DNA of 64,000 nt from Sipunculus nudus (GCA_026874595.1 CM049311.1:13731676-13795675); one strand, 5' to 3'. Positions 38,160 through 50,054 are shown, counted from the stretch's first letter. The notes: generated from the sequence alone by a model not told the origin. Translations and numbers: made by a program.

Positions 38160-39600
38160 GATATATATATATATATAGGTAACAGTTTTTTAAGAAACGA
38201 AAAGTATCATTGCACACATGCGTCACGATATTTATGTGATAAAAAAATTAATGCACACACAAATACCGCACACAAAAATAATATTAAATGTACATCTGCT
38301 ATGCCGGGTTTCTTTAATTCAGAATGTCCGTATATTCTATAATACATACAGCAATTAAAAAACAGCCGACATCGTTAATATTCTTATGATGTTATTTTTT
38401 ACTTTATATATTTCCCGTTCGATAAATTTCTATATTAATGAAGACACCGAAAAGTAACAATGGTGCGTGACGTTAACCTCTCCAGATTATACCAATTTAC
38501 ATATTATATAGTGCAACAGGGATATTTATTCTATTGCATATTTGAAAGGTTAAATGTATTGAAAGCTGCATGCATATAATAAAGTGTTTAATAGGTGCTG
38601 ATAATCGATCGTATACATCAGAATCATTCGATGACTGTAAACTATATATATATCTGAGTGTGTGTTTGACAGTGCTTGTGTAATAAATGATTTATATATA
38701 GTATGTCTGTGTGTGTGTTCATTCAACATATAATACCAAAAGAAAACTTTCGAAATTTGTACATACATTGATTTTATAAAATTTACATGAACTTTTGGAT
38801 GTGGGCGTGTATATTGTGTATGCATGCATGTGTGAATAGGATATATAAGAACAATTATCTATTAAAAAAATGAACTCGCTTAGGGTTTATTTTGTGTGCC
38901 TTGGCACACTTTATTATGCTTCTAGGAAACTGGGCACCTTTTTGTTTTATTAATTTTCTTTCCCAAATGATACCCATGTATATCTGAGAACAAGTATAAG
39001 GCTAATTATCAAAAAAATGCATACATATAGACATGATCGTCAGTAAAATCTACTTCTTAATGGTTAAACAAAAACACCTTATGCGACACGAAGACAAAAA
39101 TGCAGAAAAAAATCTTGGGAATGAATACAAAAATTGACTTACTGATGTAATAACGGTAGAAAATAATGCAACACGTGCAAGGAATGTAATTTTTCAACCA
39201 CATAACGTGGCCAGCTTAAATAGCTACATAGCTAACTTAACAGACGGTGAATTAAATAGTGGTTTAGACCCCCGTGCCCTAAGTTTGTATCAGACTAATT
39301 ACTAACACCTGTAGTCTGTAGTGAATACTAATGTCGCATCGCTAATAGAGACATTGATTTAATTGACGTGATTAATTTGTGAGGGAGAGGAGTTACATTA
39401 ATGTATCCACAGCGCCCCACGTGACGGTCTGACCACATTGTCGCCAAAGCCCCGGAATCCGAGGTGACGACAGGATTAAATAGAAGCCAAATTTATACGA
39501 AGGCAGGAGTTAAATTTTTATTTTTTTTTGCCAAAATGATTATATTACTTCATAAATGTTAAAGTCATAACACTAATACATCTTTATATAAGGTTCTTAT
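38160..39600. other. AT-rich stretch, no gene seen
   Basis: Short simple runs only, plus a GC-richer patch at about 39240-39480. The 91-codon minus frame at 38550-38825 is not recognised. Confidence 0.4.
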
Positions 39601-39612
39601 TCCTTAAATTCA

Positions 39613-39613
<1 letters not shown>

Positions 39614-39676
<63 letters not shown>
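39614..39676. repeat. (TA)n microsatellite, about 31 repeats
   Basis: Uninterrupted TA dinucleotides. Confidence 0.95.
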
Positions 39677-39679
<3 letters not shown>

Positions 39680-40203
39680 GGGCATTATGGTATAGCGTGC
39701 AACAACAGTGTTAACACAACAGTCATTTATCGATGAACATAAAGAAAGACATAATTTTCTTGGATATTTTGGAGAGGTCATGTAAAAATGTAAAAACCAT
39801 ATATGACATACACATGTATATACAAATTAGGTAATCATAAGTATCATTTCTTGTGAAATATTAACGTTTTTACATTTAATGTATACTGCAAATTAAGGTA
39901 CCATTATCCGTTAAAGTTCTCAATATAGTATTTAATTTGATTTGTTATAAACAGTGCATTAACGGGTTATTCTGATGGAGATTTCCCAATATATACGGTT
40001 CATGTAAGGTTCTTGAAAGAACCTTTTCACTCATGCGAAAAAAAAACTTATATTTCGTGGTTTCACGAACAGCGTTAAAATGAATCTAATAAACTATAAC
40101 TTATTTCAGTTTATTAATTGTTTATTTAATTGATTTTAAAATTAAACAGAGGGGCATGTCAGCAGCCATGACGAAGAATGGAAACCTTTTGGGGGCATAT
40201 ATA

Positions 40204-40425
40204 CAGGGGCCGATCCAAGAATTCGGAAAAGTCCAGCCCAGTAGGACTAATAACAAGATTGATAAAAGTCCTAAGGTCAAGAAAGGGGGTAGGGGGGTGT
40301 TAGGCCACAAAAAAAGTGTCTGAATTTCTTAAGAGAAGCTCGCAGCGGCTGATAAAGAAGAGGGGGGTCTGGACGTCGTGTATAACCCCCCCCCCCCCCC
40401 ACCCCCAAACCTCGATCCGCTTGTG
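40204..40425. mobile_element. hAT-like MITE, copy 3, with 8-bp target duplication
   Basis: The left end CAGGGGCCGATCC and the right end GATCCGCTTGTG form inverted termini of the same family as 10377 and 17667. It is flanked by CATATATA (40196-40203) and CATATACA (40426-40433), seven of eight identical, as expected for hAT target duplications. The interior holds a G-rich patch and a 15-C run (40386-40400). There is no transposase. Confidence 0.75.
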
Positions 40426-40480
40426 CATATACACTGCAAATTTAGTGTCGATCGGATTCAATGAACTTTAATGCATGCAG

Positions 40481-40481
<1 letters not shown>

Positions 40482-40540
<59 letters not shown>

Positions 40541-40668
40541 TGTTTTAAAGCTGTCATAAGACTGCTGTATATGCCAGAGAGAGACTACTCAGGCACATCA
40601 AGAAGTCTTATAAACTTCTTGGTCACATCAAATGCTGTAATGCTTAATGACTGATTGTCAAGCCACGG

Positions 40669-40714
<46 letters not shown>

Positions 40715-40726
40715 ATATATATATAT
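40482..40726. repeat. Two (AT)n arrays enclosing a 133-bp island
   Basis: The (AT)n arrays at 40482-40538 and 40672-40726 (one interruption) bound a 133-bp non-repetitive island. The island contains the hairpin AAGAAGT/ACTTCTT (40600-40620), framed by direct repeats of CACATCA (40594-40600 and 40624-40630). Confidence 0.85.
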
Positions 40727-41331
40727 CACCATTTCCCGACACACGCAGGAGGATGCCCGTATATACTGCCATGCATAATGCCTAAATACACTGTCTTTAT
40801 ATAAAAAAAGACTTAAGATATATAATTAACAATTAATAACTGCAATATACACATGGGTCAGTTTTTTTTATATTATAATGTATAAATATCCCATGATATT
40901 GCAAATGTAATAGCAAATCTGAAAGCAGATAGTTTGATCAATTTCCTTGTATACATGTAAATATACATGCATATATATTGTCAGTTATTGTCTCATAACA
41001 TGGCATAAATCTGACAACAAAACTTCCGAGAAGATATGGCAGTTACACTTTCCATTTCCTTATCAGACTTTCGATTTTTTCCTGATATCAGATATAAAGC
41101 CAAGCCATATCAAATGCTTATATAACCGTATCTATTTCGAAAGCATGGTATGTTTCTATTGGACGTTGAGAGCATGAGAAAACGACATCGGTACCGAGAC
41201 ATTAAATATTAATGCCGTAAACACCCAGGCATCATTCAGTTAATATAGCAAGTTCAAGGACTGCCAATAATTGGTAATTCCTTAATTGAAACCTAGATTG
41301 GTCACGCAGAAGCTCTCTGTGGAGTAGTCCT
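40727..41331. other. AT-rich sequence, no gene seen
   Basis: Nothing recognisable beyond short TA runs; the 76-codon plus frame at 40947 is unremarkable. Confidence 0.4.
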
Positions 41332-41622
41332 TCAAATATTCTTTCTCAATATTTTCTTCAAGGGGTATGGAAAGTGTGTCTTAAACAAAAGTCCTAAAGC
41401 TATTTCAAGCAGCTGCAAGCTAATTCTGTTTCGATACATGGTTCTGTAGCCTGTCCAAAGCACAGATGTTTGTCCTAAGATTACAAAGGCAAAATATATA
41501 GCTCCATTTTTCAAGATAATCGTGGTCTTGATTTCCGTATGAAGTGGTTCGCAAATGCTGACTGTGCAATTTATTTGTCGTGTTGCTGCAACAATGTATG
41601 AAGGGATTTTACTCCGCGACAT
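41332..41622 (-). CDS. Unassigned 96-codon open frame
   Basis: It starts at ATG in a fair context (TTACAAATGTCGC), has a mixed composition unlike nearby AT-driven frames and ends in a basic tail (PLKKILRKNI). A mildly hydrophobic segment (AIYFAFVILGQTSVLW) could be a short membrane helix. The opposite strand is also open (41555-41770), which weakens the case. No family is recognised. Confidence 0.2.
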   Translation of the reverse strand: MSRSKIPSYIVAATRQINCTVSICEPLHTEIKTTIILKNGAIYFAFVILGQTSVLWTGYRTMYRNRISLQLLEIALGLLFKTHFPYPLKKILRKNI

Positions 41623-41926
41623 TTGTAACTCATTTGGACCATCTAAAGCCGGTTTTCATGAGAGAAACCTCGCTGTTATACGAGGAGTTTTTGTGTTTGG
41701 ATTTTGTATTCAATGCAGGTGCACATTTACGTTGTTACAATATCTATTAATGTCCTTCAATGTCAAATAGTGCACATACAACGCTATTTTTTTCGTAGAG
41801 TTTACGGCATGCACATGTTTCTCTCTCATCTCTGTTAAACTAAGTTACCAATAGATGACTTTTCCCCGTCAATTAAAAAGAAACTAATTCTTATGAATTA
41901 TTCATAAAGCTTGGTAAGTTTGCAGG

Positions 41927-41940
41927 CATTGTTTGCATAA
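41927..41940 (+). promoter_or_regulatory. Sox/POU composite-like site
   Basis: CATTGTTTGCATAA joins a SOX core (CATTGT) to a POU octamer-like half (TTTGCATA), close to the known Sox-Oct composite layout. A motif match alone, with no adjacent gene. Confidence 0.25.
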
Positions 41941-42329
41941 TGCAGAGATGAGTCCGTCTGCGCATGGAGAGCAACAGTGTAACTTTCAAAGTTTTTATAA
42001 AAATCGGCAAAACTTCCATGTTTACAACTTTTCCAATGTGATGTATGTTATAAAGAAAGGTTCTTATTAATTTACCCTAACAATAAATTGAACATATTAA
42101 TAAACCGGCAAACTTTTGTATAATTTAACAAAATAATATATATTAGTTAGTATATATATTGCAACAGTTATAATGAAATATTTATTTTGTATATGAGAGA
42201 GTATCCTTTAGTTTTGTCTACAGTAAGAGAGAGCATCTTTAAGTTTAAAAATCATAATATAAACCAAGGTTGTAGTCGAGTCCACAGCATCCGAGTCCAA
42301 GTCGGAGTCCATGCAACTCAAGTCCAAGT

Positions 42330-43295
42330 CTGAGCCCTTGAAGTCCGAGTCCAGAACCCTCGAGTACAAGTCCGAGTCCAGAACCCTCGGGTACAAGTCC
42401 GAGTTCAGGATCCTCGAGTACAAGTCCGAGTCCAGGACCCTCGAGTACAAGTCCGAGTCCAGGATCCTCAAGTACAAGTCCGAGTCCAGGACCCTCGAGT
42501 ACAAGTCCGAGTCCAGGATCCTCGAGTACAAGTCCGAGTCCAGGACCCTCGAGTACAAGTGCGAGTCTAGGATCCTCGAGTACAAATCCGAGTCCAGGAC
42601 CCTCGAGTACAAGTCCGAGTCCAGGACCCTCGAGTACAAGTCCGAGTCCAGGATCCTCGAGTACAAGTCCGAGTCCAGGATCCTCGAGTACAAGTCCGAG
42701 TCCAGGTTCCTCGAGTACAAGTCCGAGTCCAGGATCCTCGAGTACAAGTCCGAGTCCAGGACCCTCAAGTACAAGTCCGAGTCCAGGATCCTCGAGTACA
42801 AGTCCGAGTCCAGGATCCTCGAGTACAAGTCCGAGTCCAGGACCCCGAGTACAAGTTTGAGTCCAGGACCCTCGAGTACAAGTCCGATTCCAGGGTCCTC
42901 GAGTACAAGTCCGACTCCAGGACCCTCGAGTACATATCCGAGTCCAGGATACTCGAGTACAAGTCCGAGTCCAGGATCCTCAAGTACAAGTCCGAGTCCA
43001 GGATCCTCGAGTACAAGTCCGAGTCCAGGATCCTCGAGTACAAGTCCGAGTCCAGGATCCTCGAGTACAAGTCCGATTCCAGGATCCTCGAGTACAAGTC
43101 CGATTCCAGAATCCTCGAGTACAAGTCCCAGTCCAGGACCCTCGAGTACAAGTCCGAGTCCAGGATCCTCGAGTACAAGTCCGAGTCCAGGATCCTCGAG
43201 TACAAGTCCGAGTCCAGGATCCTCGAGTACAAGTCCGACTCCAGGATCCTCGAGTACAAGTCCGAGTCCAGGACCCTCGAGTCTAAGTCCGAGTC
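42330..43295 (+). repeat. 27-bp minisatellite, about 35 units
   Basis: The unit is CGAGTACAAGTCCGAGTCC followed by AGGATCCT. Many units alternate GGATCC with GGACCC, and most boundaries form GGATCCTCGAG, that is GGATCC directly followed by CTCGAG. Because 27 is divisible by 3, frames stay open: the plus strand reads an EYKSESRIL nonamer, then after a lost base near 42843 an SSTSPSPGS nonamer, and the minus strand reads YSRILDSDL. The longest plus frame is 390 codons and runs straight into an (AT)n array. Both strands are equally open, so I treat this as non-coding. Confidence 0.9.
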
Positions 43296-43399
43296 AGAAA
43301 AAAGGGAATTCGAGTCCGGATTCAGCCCAGCTCCAGTCTTGTATAAATATTGATATACAGAGAGAGAACATTTTCGAGTTCAATTCAGGACATCAAGTG

Positions 43400-43403
<4 letters not shown>

Positions 43404-43444
<41 letters not shown>
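43404..43444. repeat. (TA)n microsatellite
   Basis: About 20 TA units; left boundary of the island that carries the ribozyme-like fold. Confidence 0.95.
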
Positions 43445-43449
<5 letters not shown>

Positions 43450-43595
43450 AGATAGAAAATGTTCAGTTACATTCATGGAGTAGATGAACCTAAGCGGTCC
43501 ATTTTAGCTATCCGTATAGATTCGGACGGCGAGATAGTGGTCAACTACATGGCTAATTAGGAGCGGTATACTAGTATAGTGTAACTTATACTATA

Positions 43596-43682
43596 AGCGC
43601 TGAACGAGTTCAAGAGTGTATCTGTGCCTCAGCTCTTATCATCAGGCTAATAGAGCACTGTTAATTGGATTCGTTCAGCGCT
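43596..43682 (-). ncRNA. Degenerate hammerhead-ribozyme-like fold
   Basis: Read on the minus strand, the order is stem III 5' arm AGCGCTGAACGA (43682-43671), a 25-base stem I region, core CTGATGA (43645-43639), stem II, core GAA (43611-43609), then stem III 3' arm TCGTTCAGCGCT (43607-43596). Stem III is a perfect 12-bp helix. Stem II pairs AAGAG/CTCTT with an inner CTG/CAG. These are the order and core residues of a hammerhead opened at stem III. Faults: the cleavage triplet reads AUC beside an A where GUC is usual, position 15.1 is C rather than A, and stem I pairs poorly. It looks like an inactive copy. Hammerheads are known in Penelope-like retroelements and retrozymes of invertebrates, and the 253-bp host island between (AT)n arrays could be such a remnant. 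Confidence 0.4.
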
Positions 43683-43694
43683 CATCCACTACTA

Positions 43695-43697
<3 letters not shown>

Positions 43698-43774
<77 letters not shown>
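43698..43774. repeat. (AT)n microsatellite, about 38 repeats
   Basis: Longest pure dinucleotide array in the window; right boundary of the island carrying the ribozyme-like fold. Confidence 0.95.
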
Positions 43775-43776
<2 letters not shown>

Positions 43777-44186
43777 TTTCAAAGAGTATACATATTTACG
43801 CATCCACGATTCCACATAGCATTTGAATAAAATAAAAACAAATCTTAAATTGTTATGTTAACTCAGTTAAAACGATGCCTTTTATATAACGATAGATACG
43901 TCCCAACCGCTGTCCCTGTCCTATTGATACTTCCATTAAACCCCTGACTCATGCAGTTTTCACGCATGCCCCTTTGTCGCAATCAGTACTCGTTAATATG
44001 TACTGTACATAAAAAATAACACTGTTGATACCATTATACTTTCCGCTAACAGTATAAAGACGGGATGATTAAATAATCTATAATTACAAATTTGGTAAGC
44101 AGATGGCATTTGAGGTAAAACATTTGATCGGATCCGTGACTGTTATGCAGAATAATTTAGAAACAACATCGGTGTGGTGATTACCT

Positions 44187-44214
44187 CCCCCCCCCCCCCC
44201 CCCCCCCCCCCCCC
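44187..44214 (+). repeat. Poly-C tract (28)
   Basis: Longest C homopolymer in the window; such runs are prone to slippage and to assembly error. Confidence 0.9.
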
Positions 44215-44327
44215 GCCGTTTCAGATTAACCAGGTATTTAATAAAGCCTTGCGTCATGTGACATGCAAATTCGCGCATGCGGAAATCATGTATTCTCTAT
44301 AGGTATAGAAAGTATATTTCCAAGTCA

Positions 44328-44553
44328 GAAATTGTGTACTGGCATTAATTCAAAGCGTATTGAGAGATTTTATCTAGGTAATGAGTACACGCGCATTTTA
44401 CACGCAAATATAGTCATGCATTAAACAGAATACGCGGTCTGAAATTGTGTACTGGCATTAATTCAAAGCGTATTGAGAGATTTTATCTAGGTAATGAGAA
44501 CACGCGCATTTTACACGCAAATATAGTCATGCATTAAACAGAATACGCGGTCT
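44328..44553. repeat. 113-bp tandem duplication
   Basis: 44328-44440 and 44441-44553 are direct head-to-tail copies starting GAAATTGTGTACTGG and ending ATACGCGGTCT. I see a single substitution (GAGTACACG versus GAGAACACG), so the duplication is recent or homogenised. Confidence 0.9.
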
Positions 44554-44559
44554 GATGTG

Positions 44560-45156
44560 TAAGGTATTTGTCAAAGAGACACGTACATCTTCAAACGTTA
44601 TATATAAGCCCGGTACACGGGCGCGAAGCAGGGGCAAATAATGAGAATTTTCTAAAGTGTTGTTCTGGCATCTGTTGGGGCTGCCGACTATTTGGCTATG
44701 CTTGCTTTTGGCTATGTGTAGGCGCCGTGGGACTTAGTGAGATGGCCAGGTTAAGCTAGGCGGGGCAGTCGGTACAACCCTTTGTATATGTGTCCGAAAT
44801 GTTATTGAACGCTCACTTCGTGGGTGGGACTTTCGTTGTACTGATTTAGTATATATTCATTTATTAATGTATTAATAAATATTTTAACTTGGTATCTTTT
44901 TCAGATAAGTAAACACGTTGTTCAATAATGCTCTGTGTCCATTTCTGTGTGAACGCGAATAAACGATATCAGTTTATATTAATATTTGTGTGTTTTCTAA
45001 TAATTACATGTATCCAAATACAAATTATTTTATTTTTTCATATATTACTATAACTGTGTATTTATATAAAAAATATATGATATGAATATGTACTGATCGA
45101 TATTAATAAGTTTGGAGCTTAGGAGTGAAATATCACGATATCATTCACACACACTG

Positions 45157-45187
<31 letters not shown>

Positions 45188-47180
45188 AACATCATAGCTA
45201 TGAACATTTATGGAAGACCAGAATTTGACATGCAAACACAACCAGTGATGTCATTAGGGAAGAGAGCTTTGGTAGTTAGTGAAAGTAAATTGACAAAGAA
45301 TCATATCACTGTCAAAGTAAAACGGGTAATCAGTAGGACGCCTATATTCACTTTGCCTCCATTCTCTGTTTAAAGACTGACACTTAGGTGCAATGTACAC
45401 CTGCGCGCGGCATTCCTTTTATCCCCTGTTTATTTCAAACAGCTTTTATGCCGGGTCGCTCTGAAATCGACAATGCGGAATGTTGTCCGTTTCAATGGGA
45501 TCGAACTGCATTTGTCTGAGTAAATATATCGTATTGACCGGTATCTGAGATGATTACATGTCTGGGGATTTGGAGATTACTCGCTATCTATGCCACATTT
45601 TATTTCTGTAGGTCTATTCCGATATATAACTGGGTTTATTGCATCAGTTTGTTTTTGCTTTAAAATTTTAATAATAACATTAAACCACATTACCAAAAAA
45701 TAGCTATATATCAGATCATATTGATGATAAAACGTAGTAATTTAAATTATATGATAAAAACAATAATAGCATTAAACTTTCTAGTTTGCTAGTTATATAC
45801 TTATACTTTCACCACTACGATACACAAGGTGCACAACTATATATATAGGCCTAATATAACGATCACAATTATTTGTGTTGCACATAAACATAAATATATA
45901 TTTATACATATTCATATATATATTTATATATATATTTATATCTTATATATTATATGTATATACATATATACATATATATATAATATTTTCATACTAAGCT
46001 ACAAAAAATATTCCTTTCACTTTATATATTATCGTGTTGTTCTCATAATATCCTCTTCAACTCCAGAGACTAATAGAGAAAGGGAAAGATACAAAGCTAT
46101 TATGATGTGCATGTATACCAAAAGAAAATGAACGAAATAGTGACAACAGAAAAAAATATAGACTGTAGAAATAAGATATAAATCAGATACATGGTTGGCC
46201 CAAGGGTTTTGTGTTGATAAAACAAAGCGTATAAGTGCCATACATGTGCATTGTACATGAAAAGGAAATCAAAACTAAACAATGAAGCTTGGGATCATTT
46301 GAATTCCGTAAGTTACTACATGCATGAGAGTTGCAAATATTAAGTAAATATAGAATAGAACCAGTGAAGTTTCAAAGGTTGTTTTTAATTTTCTTTGAGA
46401 CGTGAACAGTCAGACACTTTATATTTATAATGTTTCATATCTAAAGACTGCATTGCTTAAAGGAAATGTTGATTCGTAACGTAACAGTTATGGCATTGGT
46501 CCCAAGATCACACTATAAATAATGCACCTTTAACAATTGTGTCGCAACAAATTGCATTTCTTTTATTAGTTATGATACATATAGCAGATTAACAATGGGC
46601 CACTTACCCGACCTGAAGCAGTAGAAAATGATATAAAGTATATACATAAAAGCTCATCTATCGAATACCTCAGTTAAGCGACCACACCCGAATAACAACC
46701 ACGTTTTCACGGTCCCAATTCTTTTTAAGGTTTAAATTCACTTTATATATAGCGCCATATGTATGAACAGCTTTTTTTGTAGAACGAATTAATAACAAGA
46801 TCAATTTATCAAATTCTATTAGTAATGAGATTACTTAATATACTTCTTGATATTGATACTTGTATTTATGAAAATAAAATATTGATTATAGAAAATAAAA
46901 GAAAAAATAACATCATTTTAATTAATAAGACAAGACAAAGTACGAAAACAAAAGTGAATTTTTGGTCAATATTAGCAAATATCTAAATGATGTGAATTTG
47001 GGCTTATTTCACGTTAGGTGTGTTTGTGTTATATTGATATGTAAAAGCAGGCTTTATCTTTATTCATTGCAAACCAATAATAACAAAAATTGTCAAAAAT
47101 GAATACAGACATGTATATAAATATGCATTTAAGAATTATATATTGTTGTTTTCTGTGGTTATTTTGTTACTCTTATTATT
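44560..47180. other. AT-rich stretch, no gene supported
   Basis: It includes a GC-richer patch at 44590-44830, an island at 45230-45600, and imperfect TA-rich sequence at 45895-45985. No splice-consistent exons were found. Confidence 0.4.
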
Positions 47181-47200
47181 CTTATTCTTATTCTTCATCA

Positions 47201-47202
47201 TC

Positions 47203-47255
<53 letters not shown>

Positions 47256-47256
47256 T
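47201..47256. repeat. (ATT)n microsatellite
   Basis: About 18 ATT units. Confidence 0.95.
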
Positions 47257-47509
47257 TATTTTTAAAAATAAGTAGAATATTGAAACAACGATATTTTTGC
47301 AGGGAACGATGTGAAATATATATGGCGTACTTTAAATACTTCTTTATTTTAAAAGATCATTTTGCTATCAAAATCAACAAACACTAAACTTCAGAATGGT
47401 ATGGATGCCATTGGTACAGTTGAGAAGAACCGATATATACGACTATTCCTGGACCATAAACGCAACACTCCATCAAACTGAAAAATGTTTGGAGTGTATA
47501 AAAACCGAG

Positions 47510-47700
47510 TTTATGGGGATCCGTACGAGGGGTACCGTCACGTTTAGGTCTAGTTTATCTTCTGTGGACTACAGTAGGTCAGTGAGAGAGTTGGTTCTAG
47601 GGCCCGAACCCTTGACACTACAGTTGTATATCAGAGATGAACTTAAAATGCTCCGTGACTGACGTGACTATTCCACGAGTAGCGACTCTCAGTCACCTAA
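47510..47700 (-). mobile_element. Possible degenerate tRNA-derived SINE
   Basis: The minus strand has a B-box-like GGGTTCGGGCCC (47611-47600) about 45 bases after an A-box-like ACGTCAGTCACGGAGC. Flanking GC is higher than background. No clear tail or target duplication was found, so this is a weak call. Confidence 0.3.
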
Positions 47701-48330
47701 TTTACGCTACACCTTACTGTTTTTGCCCCCTCAGGGGGGCGGGGTAACACGTACTTGCGATGTCTCCGGCAGTTTTCGTATTTTCAGAAGTGTTTGCCCT
47801 AGATAAGAGAATAGCCCTAAAATGCTCTGTGAATGTAAGTACTGATGGTTTTACTGGCCAGATACGTATTATCTTGTATACTATTAGGATTATTCTGTGA
47901 GTTTACATGACGTATTACCCGAATAACACATTAGTGAATGTGGGTTTATGGAGAAGGCGCAAATGAACTTATTTTATATGAGGGACGGAACGATAATAAT
48001 TTATCATAAAGCTTTGATAAATTGTATATGGCATTACTATAACAGCCCATTTTGCCTTAAATCCTAAAGAAATTGATAATGTTTTTTTTTCCAGATGGGA
48101 GCAACAGATATGTAAATATTTTTCGTCAGAAGTCAAACTGACAAAGTTATTTTCACACTATAAAACATAAAATGAAAATTAATATTTATTGACACGCATC
48201 CGATTATGACATTCTAAAGTAAAAAAATGCATTCGTATTTAGTGTTCTCCGTGCACAGACTTATACCCATTCTGATACAGTTACCATCGACATAATATAC
48301 AAATAATGCATTCACTGATGGTGCAGAGTG

Positions 48331-48331
48331 T

Positions 48332-48377
<46 letters not shown>

Positions 48378-48424
48378 TAATAATAATAATAATAAATAAT
48401 TATAATAATAATAAAAAGTATAAT
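48331..48424. repeat. (AAT)n microsatellite
   Basis: About 25 AAT units with a few interruptions. Confidence 0.9.
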
Positions 48425-49179
48425 AATTATAGAATAAAATATAATAGAAGACAGATGAAAGGTCACTTTAACAAATATTAAAATAGTTTTTTAACACCTG
48501 CTAATTGAAAGTGCAAATTTACTAGATTTAATAAGTTATCATGAAAATTTATGAAGCTAAATCTATGTAAACATTAGCACTAAATATGTGATGGGCATAT
48601 ATATTTTTTTATGTATGTGCATGCATGTGTGTCTTTAAACATTGTGTTAATTTGCGTTATTTTAATATATATGTTCATGTTATAAATGCAATGGATTGTT
48701 CACTAAATACTATTTTAACTACTGACACTGAATTATACTTTATTATATCAATTACTGATACATACTTTGCAAGTTCCAAAGTTTTACATTTTAAATTTCG
48801 GAAAACGTTTTGAGATGCCTAGCCTTCCTGTCAATTTGTTTACGGATATACGTTGTTTATATATTCAGATAGCAATACATTCAAGTATCCTTCAATTCTG
48901 TATATTTCAGTGTATAATTATACATTATATCATTCACAGAAGAAACTTCTTGTGAAGAGAATTCGGGAGTAAATTACCAATATCAAGCGGACATATTTTT
49001 CTAAGGGACCTTACCACCCGAAAAGGAGCCCTCGTAGATTGCGTTTGCAGCCATCGATTGTAGAGAAGCTACAAATATTTGAAAGTCCAGTTAGTGCATT
49101 GGTTTATATGAGGAACCTGACTAGGAGCTGGTCTGTGTGTTTGTGCACGGGTTCTTGTTAAAATCTCCAGCCTGCCAAA

Positions 49180-49314
49180 ATGGCGCCGGCGGGACACAAC
49201 GCCAGACTCACAGGGAAACGCAAGCAATGGACGCCGGCGGCATCTAAGTGGACAGTATTATTGTGCATTAACATTGATAGCTTTGACCTAAGTCTGAGCG
49301 TTATTGAATTATAA
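49180..49314 (+). CDS. Candidate small ORF in a CpG-rich island
   Basis: ATGGCGCCGGCGGG starts a 44-codon frame (MAPAGHNARLTGKRKQW...) in a good context (CCAAAATGG), inside a GC-rich island at 49000-49260 that could be a promoter. The AAAATGGCGCC core itself resembles a YY1-type initiator element. The C-terminal half is AT-driven, so only the first 25 residues look coding-like. The product is not recognised. Confidence 0.2.
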   Translation: MAPAGHNARLTGKRKQWTPAASKWTVLLCINIDSFDLSLSVIEL

Positions 49315-49388
49315 TGTTCACTTATGATGGTTATGACGAGTACGTTTGGGATTTAGATGTTCTTCCATTTTAAATAACCCGTGATTCT

Positions 49389-49418
49389 CCCCCCCCCCCC
49401 CCCCCTCTCTCTCTCTCC
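49389..49418 (+). repeat. Poly-C tract (17) then (CT)n
   Basis: Seventeen C followed by about six CT units. Confidence 0.9.
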
Positions 49419-49636
49419 TTTGTTTTATAGACATGCAATTATTCGGGGGAAAAAAATAAGATAAATTTATATTTCAATAAGATATCATTTAATATAAAGA
49501 TAAATATCTAATCATTTTTTACTTTGTTTCTCACATGCTCTGAGACCTCGAATTTTATCATATTTGTTATACTGAGTATCCTTATGCCAGAGTTCACCAA
49601 ATGTACGAATGAATAAATGAGTGAATAAAGGTCGTC

Positions 49637-49920
49637 GTAGTAGTAGTAGGAGTACTAGTAGAAGCAGTAGTAGTAATAGTTGAAGTAGTGAAGGTTCATA
49701 TTCTGCTGCTACTATGCTACTACATGTACTACTACTACTACTACTACTCTTATTACTACTACTACCTGTACGACTATTGCACCTATACTATTACTACTAC
49801 TCTTACTACTACTATTACTACTACATTTAATATAACTAGTAGTACTACTTTCCTTATTGCTACTACTACTACTACTACTGCTACTACTGCAACTACCACT
49901 ACAACTATAATAATATAATG
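49637..49920. repeat. (TAG)n/(CTA)n trinucleotide array with inversion
   Basis: The left part reads (GTA)n-type triplets (49637-49690) and the right part reads (CTA)n, the reverse complement, with interruptions. The Tyr/Thr-rich 76-codon frame is a by-product. Confidence 0.85.
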
Positions 49921-49989
49921 TATACTATTACATATAATAATAATCACGAAAAGAAGGAGAAAAAATATTAATATTCTAAGAATATTTAC

Positions 49990-49992
<3 letters not shown>

Positions 49993-50054
<62 letters not shown>
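49993..50054. repeat. (TA)n microsatellite, about 30 repeats
   Basis: Uninterrupted TA dinucleotides. Confidence 0.95.

Noticed and set aside
42311-43483. 390-codon plus-strand frame, Ser/Pro-rich and mucin-like
   Set aside because: It is a 27-bp repeat read through, open on both strands, changes repeat register after a one-base loss, and ends in an (AT)n array.
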